13,348 nucleotides of DNA from Actinomycetes bacterium (lineage in GTDB: Bacteria > Actinomycetota > CALGFH01), in NCBI GenBank assembly GCA_030152105.1, contig JASLIH010000002.1, positions 1 to 13,348 on the forward strand. The letters are read 5' to 3'. The position numbers were made by a program, and so were the translations under genes. Positions 1 through 5,523 of the stretch are shown here, one piece after another; position 1 is the stretch's first letter, and every line of letters starts with the position of its first letter. The notes beneath the pieces are model-generated. The model did no database searches. It was given only the letters and a program-made list of their open reading frames with translations, and had not been told where the DNA came from.

Positions 1-849
1 CCCGGCGACCTGATCGGCGCCGTCGGCGGGGTGGTCCGGGCCGGCGGCAACGGCCTCGGGTTCGAGCCGGCCGGGCTGACCTGGGGCGAGGGCCAGCGGC
101 TGCGCTCGGGCCTGCCCGGCCGGGCCGTCATGGCCGCCCCGCCCCTGGTCGAGGAGCTGCGCGAGGTCAAGGACGAGCGCGAGCTGGGGGCCATGCGGGA
201 GGCGGCCCGGCTCGGCGGCAAGGCCCTCGAGAGGCTGCTGCCGGTCCTGCGCGAGGGCGTGACCGAGCGGCAGGTGGCCCTGGAGCTGGAGCTGGCCATG
301 CGCCGCCTGGGCGCCGACGGCCTGGCCTTCGAGAGCATCGTGGCCTTCGGGGAGCAGGCCGCCGAGCCCCACCACCACCCGGGCGACCGGCCGCTGGCCA
401 CCGGCGACTGGGTCAAGCTCGACTTCGGGGCCAGGGTCGACGGCTACTGTGCCGACATGACCCGCACGCTGGTGGTCGGCCGGGCCTCCCAGCGCCAGCG
501 CGACCTGTACGAGCTGGTCCGTGGGGCCCAGGCGGCCGGGCTGGCGTGCCTTGCCGCCGGGGTGCCGGCCGGCGAGATCGACCGGGCCTGCCGCCAGCCG
601 ATCGACGAGGCCGGGCTCGGGGACTCGTTCCCGCACCCGACCGGCCACGGCATCGGCCTGGAGATCCACGAGGCGCCCCGGCTGCGGTCCGGCTCCCGGG
701 ATCGGGTCGCGGCCGGGACGCCGGTGACGATCGAGCCCGGGGTCTACCTGCCCGGGTTCGGGGGGGTCCGCATCGAGGACCTGGCGGTCGCCCGACCGGG
801 CGGCCACGAGCTCCTCACCACCACCCCCAAGGAGCTGCTGGAGCTGTGA
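1..849 (+). CDS. M24-family metallopeptidase (Xaa-Pro aminopeptidase/dipeptidase type), 5' truncated
   Basis: The reading frame is open from base 1, so the N-terminal creatinase-like domain is mostly outside the window; the GTG at 31 is probably internal. The catalytic pita-bread domain is complete. All five dinuclear-metal ligands expected for M24 enzymes are visible: Asp at 421 (LDFGA), Asp at 454 (DMTRT), His at 646 (TGHGIG), Glu at 733 (TIEPGVY) and Glu at 775 (VRIEDL). Family knowledge says such enzymes cleave Xaa-Pro bonds in the cytoplasm; aminopeptidase and prolidase cannot be told apart from this fragment. In actinomycetes a homologue sits just upstream of efp, as here. The stop overlaps the GTG of the next gene by four bases, suggesting translational coupling to another peptidase-like gene. 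Confidence 0.9.
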   Translation, partial: PGDLIGAVGGVVRAGGNGLGFEPAGLTWGEGQRLRSGLPGRAVMAAPPLVEELREVKDERELGAMREAARLGGKALERLLPVLREGVTERQVALELELAMRRLGADGLAFESIVAFGEQAAEPHHHPGDRPLATGDWVKLDFGARVDGYCADMTRTLVVGRASQRQRDLYELVRGAQAAGLACLAAGVPAGEIDRACRQPIDEAGLGDSFPHPTGHGIGLEIHEAPRLRSGSRDRVAAGTPVTIEPGVYLPGFGGVRIEDLAVARPGGHELLTTTPKELLEL

Positions 850-2546
850 AGCGGGAGACGCTGGGCGAGCTGGCCGAGGACTACTTCACGGCGGTCATGG
901 ACGCCTCGCCGTTCGACGCCACCGTGCTCGGCGTCCGCGGCTGGGACGCCGAGGTCCCCGACCTGTCCGAGGCCGCCGAGGACCGGACCGGCCACCGCCT
1001 GGACGACCTGGAGCGCCGGCTGGCCGGCGTCGACCCGGCCCCGCTCGGCCCCCAGGACCGGATCACCCGGGCCATGCTGGCCCGCGGCCTGGCCGACCAC
1101 CGGGCCGAGCTGGCCGCCCGCTGGCCCGAGCTGACCGTGTCGGCCACCATGAGCGGCATCCAGACGGCCGTGCTCGGCCTGGTCCCCAAGGTCACCCTGG
1201 CCACCGGAGAGCAGGCCGGGAACTACCTGGAGCGCTGCGCCAAGCTGGGCGGCTGCCTCGACCAGGCCGGCGACCGTCTCCGGGCCGGCCTGGCCGCCGG
1301 CCGGACCCCGCCGGCGCTCGGGGTCAGAGCGGCCATCCGCCAGCTCGACACCTACCTGGCCAGCCCGGTCGCCGACGACCCGCTGCTCACCCCCACCTCC
1401 CCGCCCGGGGCCGACGGGGGGGTTCGGGGGGGCCGCGCCGGTCTCCCCGGTCAGACACCCTGGCGCGAACGGCTGGCCGAGGTGGTCGCCTCCTCGGTGC
1501 GGCCGGCCATGGCCCGCTACCGCGACCTGCTGGCCGGCGAGGTCGCCGAGCGCGCCCGCCCCGACGACCGCTGCGGCCTTGCCCACGTGCCCGGCGGCCA
1601 GGCCGTCTACCTGGCCGCGGTCGCCCAGCACACCACCACCGACCGCGACCCGGCCGAGCTCCACCAGCTCGGCCTCGACCTGGTCGCCACCCTGGCCGAG
1701 GAGTACCGGGCGCTGGGGGAGCGGGTGCTCGGCACCGCCGACATGGACAAGGTGCTGGACCGGCTGCGCCACGACCCGACGCTCCGGTTCGGCTCGGCGG
1801 CCGAGATCCTCCAGTCGGGCCGCGACGCCCTCGACCGGGCCGTGGCCGCCCTCCCGGCGATCGTCGGCAGGGTGCCGGCGGCCCCCTGCCGGGTCGACGA
1901 GATGAGCGCCTACGAGGCCAAGGACGCCGTGCTCGGCTACTACCAGCCGCCGGCCGCCGACGGCAGCCACCCCGGCGTCCACTGGCTCAACACCTCGGCC
2001 CCGGAGATCCGCACCCGCTACGAGTACGAGGCCCTGGCCTTCCACGAGAGCGTGCCCGGCCACCACCTGCAGTTCGCCCTGGCCCAGGAGCTGGAGGAGC
2101 TGCCCCGGTTCCGTCGTTTCGGCTACGTCACCGCCTTCAGCGAGGGCTGGGCCCTGTACACCGAGCGCCTGGCCGACGAGCTCGGCCTCTACTCGGGCGA
2201 CCTGGAGCGCTTCGGCATGCTCTCGTTCGACTCCTGGCGGGCCTGCCGGCTGGTGGTCGACACCGGCCTGCACCAGCTCGGCTGGAGCCGGGACCAGGCG
2301 GTCGACTACATGCTGGCCAACTCCGCCCTGACCCGGACCAACATCGAGAACGAGGTCGACCGGTACGTGGCCATGCCCGGCCAGGCGCTGGCCTACATGG
2401 TCGGCCGCCTGGAGCTGGTCCGGCTCCGGGAGCGGGCTCAGGCCCGCCTGGGCGACCGGTTCGACCTGCGCGCCTTCCACGACCTGGTGCTCGGCACCGG
2501 CGGGGTGCCGCTGTCCGTTCTGGCCGAGGTGGTCGACGGCACCTGA
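846..2546 (+). CDS. DUF885-family protein, putative zinc metallopeptidase
   Basis: The protein is 566 aa from GTG 846, which overlaps the preceding stop (GTGA). The frame is open further upstream, but that part lies inside the M24 gene and was rejected. The family signature HESVPGHH is at residues 400-407, with a downstream SEGWALYTE segment (Glu433) that probably supplies the third metal ligand. The layout is gluzincin-like: HExxx(P)GHH plus a distal Glu. Length is normal for DUF885, and no signal peptide is seen, so it is probably cytoplasmic. Residues about 180-205 form a Gly/Pro-rich stretch (PPGADGGVRGGRAGLPG) encoded by a GC palindrome and unlike the surrounding helical sequence; it looks like an inserted linker. 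Substrate is unknown; coupling to the M24 gene suggests peptide degradation. Confidence 0.85.
   Translation: MKRETLGELAEDYFTAVMDASPFDATVLGVRGWDAEVPDLSEAAEDRTGHRLDDLERRLAGVDPAPLGPQDRITRAMLARGLADHRAELAARWPELTVSATMSGIQTAVLGLVPKVTLATGEQAGNYLERCAKLGGCLDQAGDRLRAGLAAGRTPPALGVRAAIRQLDTYLASPVADDPLLTPTSPPGADGGVRGGRAGLPGQTPWRERLAEVVASSVRPAMARYRDLLAGEVAERARPDDRCGLAHVPGGQAVYLAAVAQHTTTDRDPAELHQLGLDLVATLAEEYRALGERVLGTADMDKVLDRLRHDPTLRFGSAAEILQSGRDALDRAVAALPAIVGRVPAAPCRVDEMSAYEAKDAVLGYYQPPAADGSHPGVHWLNTSAPEIRTRYEYEALAFHESVPGHHLQFALAQELEELPRFRRFGYVTAFSEGWALYTERLADELGLYSGDLERFGMLSFDSWRACRLVVDTGLHQLGWSRDQAVDYMLANSALTRTNIENEVDRYVAMPGQALAYMVGRLELVRLRERAQARLGDRFDLRAFHDLVLGTGGVPLSVLAEVVDGT
1409..1448 (+). repeat. 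GC palindromic element, copy A (inside DUF885 gene)
   Basis: A 17-base block at 1413-1429 (GAC, seven G, TTC, four G) matches copy C at 12620-12636 with one mismatch. An 18-base block at 1424-1441 is identical to 3136-3153 in copy B. Bases 1426-1448 fold as a 10-bp stem (1426-1435 with 1439-1448, loop CGC), with two G-U pairs where copy B has G-C. It encodes a Gly/Arg/Pro-rich linker in the host protein. Confidence 0.55.
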
Positions 2547-2558
2547 TAGGGTGATGGC

Positions 2559-3119
2559 ATGGCGACGACCAACGACCTCAAGAACGGCATGACCCTCAAC
2601 CTCGACGGCAATCTCATGAACGTCGTCGGGTTCCAGCACGTCAAGCCGGGCAAGGGCGGCGCCTTCGTGCGGACCAAGCTCAAGAACGTCCGCACCGGGC
2701 GAACGCTCGACAAGACCTTCCGGGCCGACGAGCCGGTCGAGGTGGCCATCCTCGACAAGCGCGAGATGCAGTACCTGTACCGCGACGAGACCGGCTTCCA
2801 CTTCATGGACACCCAGACCTACGACCAGTCGGTGGTCGACGCCGACGCGGTCGGCGGCGTGGCCAGCTGGCTCACCGACGGCGCCACCCCGTACGTGACC
2901 TTCTACGAGGGCACCGCCATCGGGGTCGAGCTGCCGGCCGCGGTCGAGCTCGAGGTGACCGAGACCGAGCCCGGCATCAAGGGCGACCGGGTCTCGGGCG
3001 CCACCAAGCCGGCAACGGTCGAGACCGGGGCGGTCGTCCAGGTGCCCCTGTTCGTGGAGACCGGCGACCGGATCAAGGTCGACACCCGCTCCGGGGCGTA
3101 CCTGACCCGGGTGCAGTGA
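2559..3119 (+). CDS. efp: Translation elongation factor P
   Basis: The protein is 186 aa, standard EF-P length with three beta-barrel domains. EF-P binds ribosomes stalled on consecutive prolines and promotes peptide-bond formation. Domain I carries the loop VKPGKGGAF with Lys32 at the tip, the position reaching the peptidyl-transferase centre. The C-terminal signature is seen in [21 protein letters not shown] and GDRIKVDTR. Many actinobacterial EF-Ps have PGKGP here and work with an unmodified lysine; this one has PGKGG. No lysine-modifying enzyme is in the window. ATG 2559 lies 12 bases after the DUF885 stop, with a weak purine stretch (AGGGTGA) before it; an ATG at 2554 is out of frame. 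The stop overlaps nusB. Confidence 0.97.
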   Translation: MATTNDLKNGMTLNLDGNLMNVVGFQHVKPGKGGAFVRTKLKNVRTGRTLDKTFRADEPVEVAILDKREMQYLYRDETGFHFMDTQTYDQSVVDADAVGGVASWLTDGATPYVTFYEGTAIGVELPAAVELEVTETEPGIKGDRVSGATKPATVETGAVVQVPLFVETGDRIKVDTRSGAYLTRVQ

Positions 3120-3589
3120 GCGACCCCCTGGCGCATCGGGGGGGCCGCGCCGGCCCCCCCGAACCTCCCCGGGCCGCGCCCGGCACCCGCTCGGCCGCCC
3201 GCCGGCGGGCCCTCGACATCCTGTTCGAGGCCGACCTGCTGGACCGGCCGGTGGCCGAAGTGCTGGCCCGCCACCGCGACGACCGCGAGGCCGGCGCTCC
3301 CGACGCCTACACCGTCGAGCTGGTCGACGGGGTCGCCGGGCAGCGGGTCGAGCTGGACGCCCGCATCGCCGACGCCGCCGAGCACTGGACGATCGAGCGG
3401 ATGCCGCTGGTCGACCGCAACCTGCTCCGGCTGGCCGCCTTCGAGCTGGCCGCCCGTCCCGAGGTGCCGACGGCGGTCGTCCTCGACGAGGCGATCGAGC
3501 TGGCCAAGCTGCTGTCCACCGCCGAGTCGGGCCGGTTCGTCAACGGCGTCCTGGCCCACATCGCCACCGAGGTCCGCGGGGCAGGCTGA
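3116..3589 (+). CDS. nusB: Transcription antitermination factor NusB
   Basis: The protein is 157 aa. NusB pairs with NusE (ribosomal protein S10), binds boxA RNA and supports rRNA antitermination. The family core starts at about residue 27 ([14 protein letters not shown]) and continues through [24 protein letters not shown] and [13 protein letters not shown] 3116 overlaps the efp stop (GTGA); no other in-frame ATG or GTG precedes the core, so this start is kept. The first 25 residues or so ([19 protein letters not shown]) are Gly/Pro/Arg-rich, unlike ordinary NusB N-termini, and are encoded by palindromic element copy B. Order efp-nusB is typical of actinomycetes. Confidence 0.95.
   Translation: MSDPLAHRGGRAGPPEPPRAAPGTRSAARRRALDILFEADLLDRPVAEVLARHRDDREAGAPDAYTVELVDGVAGQRVELDARIADAAEHWTIERMPLVDRNLLRLAAFELAARPEVPTAVVLDEAIELAKLLSTAESGRFVNGVLAHIATEVRGAG
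3120..3170 (-). repeat. GC palindromic element, copy B (start of nusB)
   Basis: A perfect 10-bp stem: 3138-3147 pairs with 3151-3160 around loop CGC, with seven-G and seven-C outer tracts. Read on the minus strand, GGTTC (3161-3165) is followed by 23 bases of hairpin and then GATG, the same spacing as copy C. The next bases are also similar: 14 of 18 match copy C, including GGGGGTCGC (rc of 3120-3128). The element begins directly at the efp stop/nusB start overlap. Confidence 0.6.
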
Positions 3590-3601
3590 GCCGGCTGCCC
3601 C
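3578..3601 (+). terminator. Weak hairpin at the nusB stop codon
   Basis: GGGGCAG (3578-3584) and CTGCCCC (3595-3601) form a perfect 7-bp inverted repeat with a 10-base loop holding the nusB TGA. No T tract follows, so this may be a non-canonical high-GC terminator or a mere coincidence. Confidence 0.3.
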
Positions 3602-3639
3602 GTGTTGCCGGGCCGGGTCCCGCCAGCCAGTATTCGCCC

Positions 3640-4359
3640 ATGGCTGCGCGCGCCCCCAGGCACCTGGCCGAACCTCCCAAGCGGTTCGGGCTGTCACCGC
3701 TGCAGCGGGTCTTCCTGGCCGCCATGCTCAGCCTGGCCGCGATCACCGCCGTGATCGCGCTGCTGACCCGCGACGCCGGGAACGGCGGCCGGCGGGCGGC
3801 GGCGCCGGCCACCACCCGGGCCCAGGCCGCCACCACCGTGACCACCACCCCGGCGGCGACCACCACCGCCCCGGCGAGCACCGCCCCGGCGACCCGGCCG
3901 ATCCGGCCGACCCCGGGGAACCTGCTCGCCAACGGCGACTTCGAGCGCGACCTGGCCGGCTGGGCCCCCCTCGGCGGGGCCGAGGTCGAGCGGGTCGAGG
4001 GCGGTGCCTCGGGCCGCTGGGCGGCCGCTGTCACCCCCGGCGGGCCCGGGGCCGGCCAGCCGGGCATGGTCCGGCGGGACGCCGCCACCACCGAGGCCGG
4101 CACCACCTACGAGGCGGTCTTCTGGGTCAAGGCCCCCGAGGGCGGCCAGGTCGTCCTGGCCCTGCGGGAGCTCGACGGCGGCCGCGAGGTCAGCGCCGAC
4201 CAGGCCGGCTACACCCTCGACAGCGATCGCTGGCAGCAGCTGGCGGTCGAGCACCGCACCGCCGCTCCCGGCTCCAGCCTGGCCCTCGAGGTCGTCGGCC
4301 ACGACCTGGCCGGCGACGGCCGCCTGCTGGTCGACGGGATCGACCTCCAGACCGAGTGA
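3640..4359 (+). CDS. Membrane-anchored protein with carbohydrate-binding-like domain
   Basis: The protein is 239 aa. Residues 1-23 are basic; residues about 24-42 form one hydrophobic helix (VFLAAMLSLAAITAVIALL) without a clear signal-peptidase site, so it is probably an uncleaved type II anchor. Residues about 50-92 are a Thr/Ala/Pro linker (runs such as TTVTTTPAATTT) typical of exported, possibly O-mannosylated, actinobacterial proteins. From residue 94 (NLLANGDFE ... GWAPLGG) the sequence resembles the CBM4/9 or galactose-binding-like jelly roll, where NGDFE...GW is the usual opening. No catalytic domain is present. A role in binding cell-wall or external glycans is inference. No good Shine-Dalgarno precedes ATG 3640, and no promoter was recognised in the 50-base gap after nusB. 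Confidence 0.75.
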   Translation: MAARAPRHLAEPPKRFGLSPLQRVFLAAMLSLAAITAVIALLTRDAGNGGRRAAAPATTRAQAATTVTTTPAATTTAPASTAPATRPIRPTPGNLLANGDFERDLAGWAPLGGAEVERVEGGASGRWAAAVTPGGPGAGQPGMVRRDAATTEAGTTYEAVFWVKAPEGGQVVLALRELDGGREVSADQAGYTLDSDRWQQLAVEHRTAAPGSSLALEVVGHDLAGDGRLLVDGIDLQTE

Positions 4360-4400
4360 GCCGGTCGATCCGCCCGATCCCTCCGTATGACTCCGTAGTG

Positions 4401-4427
4401 TTGCGGATGCGCCCGGCTGGGTAGGTT
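4401..4427 (+). promoter_or_regulatory. Possible promoter of the LASTG surface-protein gene
   Basis: TTGCGG at 4401 and TAGGTT at 4422 fit actinobacterial -35/-10 patterns, but the spacer is only 15 bases. Two tandem 10-mers (CTCCGTATGA, CTCCGTAGTG; 4381-4400) sit just upstream. Weak candidate. Confidence 0.22.
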
Positions 4428-4444
4428 TCCGTATCGTCAGAGGA

Positions 4445-4497
4445 GCGCAGGCTCCCCGACGGAGCCGCGCGACACTGGCGTGCGGCGGACGGACGCC
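4445..4497 (+). promoter_or_regulatory. Structured 5' leader (two hairpins) before the LASTG protein
   Basis: Hairpin 1: GCGC-A-GGCTCC (4445-4455) pairs with GGAGCCGCGC (4461-4470), a 10-bp stem with one bulged A and loop CCGAC. Hairpin 2: GGCGT (4477-4481) pairs with ACGCC (4493-4497). The leader continues to a GGAGGA site at 4505-4510. It matched no riboswitch consensus I could recall. The 155-base gap from 4360 holds no other gene. Confidence 0.35.
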
Positions 4498-4520
4498 GAG
4501 GTCGGGAGGAGCGGGTGCTC

Positions 4521-5033
4521 ATGCGGTGGCGGCGAGCGGCCACGATCGGCCTGACCGCGCTCGCCCTGCTCGCGGTGGCCCAGCCCGCCGGCGCCGTCAC
4601 CTATGTCGGCCTCGACGACCTGACCTGCGACGGGGCCACCACCATGGGCACCGGCATGCCCGAGAGCGCCCGCCTGAACGTGGCCCTGGTCGACCCGGCC
4701 TCCGACCGCACCCTGTCCAAGGCCACCGTCACGACCAGCGCCTCGGGCACCTTCGAGTGGCCGGCCAAGGTCTCCCTCAGCGGCATGCGCGAGGTCCGCG
4801 CCGTGGTCCGGCGCCCCGGCCAGTCGACCACCCTCGCCTGGGTCGAGCACTCGCTGGCCCGGGCCTGCCCGCTCGCCTCCACCGGGCCCAACCGGACCCT
4901 GCCCCTGCTCGGGGTCGGGCTCAGCTCCTTCACCCTCGGGGTGCTGGTGCTGGTCGCCTTCGCCTACCAGGGCCGCCACGCCAGCCCGGGCGGCCGCCAC
5001 CTGGCCGCCCCCTACCGCAGCCGCTTCCTCTAG
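4521..5033 (+). CDS. Secreted surface protein with LASTG sorting signal
   Basis: The protein is 170 aa from ATG 4521; GTG 4515 is an in-frame alternative, but GGAGGA (4505-4510) is better spaced for the ATG. A signal peptide is clear: basic start (MRWRR), hydrophobic core (TIGLTALALLAV), and AxA-type cleavage near PAGA-V. A small beta-rich extracellular domain follows, with Cys36 and another Cys near residue 115 that could pair. Residues 118-122 are LASTG, matching the LAXTG motif of class E sortases, followed by a hydrophobic span (LPLLGVGLSSFTLGVLVLVA) and a basic tail. The tail is longer than usual (about 20 residues), so the protein may simply be single-pass. No sortase is encoded here. 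Domain function is unknown. The gene is convergent with the next, 15 bases apart. Confidence 0.7.
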   Translation: MRWRRAATIGLTALALLAVAQPAGAVTYVGLDDLTCDGATTMGTGMPESARLNVALVDPASDRTLSKATVTTSASGTFEWPAKVSLSGMREVRAVVRRPGQSTTLAWVEHSLARACPLASTGPNRTLPLLGVGLSSFTLGVLVLVAFAYQGRHASPGGRHLAAPYRSRFL

Positions 5034-5048
5034 CCCTCCGCCGCCGGA

Positions 5049-5405
5049 TCAGGCGTGCTGGTGGTCGCCACTCTCGTGGAGCAGCTCGCGCATGGTGTCG
5101 CGCAGGCCGTCCAGGGCGCCGTCGGGAACGAGGGCGTCGACCCCCGCGACCTCGCCCACCCCGACCACGAAGGCGTTGGGGCTGGTCGACCGGAGCCGCC
5201 GCACCAGCGCCTCCGGCCGGGGCCCGGCCGCGCTCGCGTCCAGCACCAGGAACCGGGCCCGGCGCTCGACCGTCTCGACGTAGGCCGCGTTGGCGTCGGC
5301 GGCCTCGCCCACCACCTCCCACTCGGCCGTCACCGCGGCCCGCCGCAGCTCCAGCCGCCGCTCCGGTTCGGCGGCGGCAACAACAATGCGGACAGCGGTG
5401 CACAT
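5049..5405 (-). CDS. Stand-alone pseudo-receiver (CheY-like) protein
   Basis: The protein is 118 aa, about one receiver domain, with no output domain. The opening VRIVVAAAEPERRLELRRAA and WEVVGEAADANAAY follow the beta1-alpha1-beta2 pattern of NarL-type receivers. Asp56 (FLVLDAS) lies at the phospho-acceptor position, but the acidic pair after beta1 is replaced by Ala-Ala-Glu, the Thr/Ser site (FVVGVGE) is Gly, and the conserved Lys is absent. It is therefore likely not phosphorylated in the standard way and may act by protein contact. On its own strand GGAG lies about 7 bases before the ATG. It is the only minus-strand gene here and is divergent from the MMPL gene. It ends in a His-rich HESGDHQHA tail. 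Confidence 0.62.
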   Translation of the reverse strand: MCTAVRIVVAAAEPERRLELRRAAVTAEWEVVGEAADANAAYVETVERRARFLVLDASAAGPRPEALVRRLRSTSPNAFVVGVGEVAGVDALVPDGALDGLRDTMRELLHESGDHQHA

Positions 5406-5461
5406 GAGCAGGCTCCGTGGGTCGGCGGGTCGGCGACCAATGCTAGCCGTTCACCGCCCTC

Positions 5462-5489
5462 TTGACATCTCGCTTATCGCTGTTAAGTT
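5462..5489 (+). promoter_or_regulatory. Promoter of the MMPL-TetR operon
   Basis: Perfect -35 TTGACA (5462-5467), a 16-base spacer, and -10 TAAGTT (5484-5489, TANNNT pattern) lie in an AT-rich island that stands out in this GC-rich DNA. The expected transcript start is near 5496, giving a leader of about 28 bases. Confidence 0.72.
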
Positions 5490-5515
5490 TACAACGCTAA
5501 GCTATCAGCGATAGG
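5473..5515 (+). promoter_or_regulatory. Inverted-repeat operator(s), probably for the downstream TetR
   Basis: TATCGCTG (5475-5482) is mirrored by CAGCGATA (5506-5513). Each lies in a palindrome-like 15-mer: 5473-5487 (CTTA...TAAG), and 5501-5515 containing the perfect CTATC-AGC-GATAG (5502-5514). One overlaps the promoter spacer and -10, the other abuts the Shine-Dalgarno. TetR repressors commonly bind such sites; assignment to the TetR at 7764 is inferred. Confidence 0.6.
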
Positions 5516-5523
5516 AGGACGGC

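Noticed and set aside
754..768. Possible fourth copy of the palindromic element (GGGTTCGGGGGGGTC)
   Set aside because: It encodes the conserved active-site segment PGFGGVRIED of M24 enzymes, so protein conservation explains it, and no 23-base hairpin plus GATG follows.
546..845. Upstream in-frame extension of the DUF885 gene
   Set aside because: It lies wholly inside the catalytic domain of the M24 gene in another frame and reads as Arg/Pro-rich noise; GTG 846 gives normal family length and coupling.
744..2801. Long minus-strand open frames (also 5497-7803, 7416-9755, 11061-12485)
   Set aside because: They mirror well-supported plus-strand genes, have low-complexity Gly/Asp/Gln/Val-rich translations and no recognisable domains; such shadows are expected in very GC-rich coding DNA.
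3603..3639. Promoter TTGCCG ... TATTCG before the jelly-roll membrane protein
   Set aside because: The spacer would be 20 bases, and the expected transcript start would fall inside or after the ATG at 3640.
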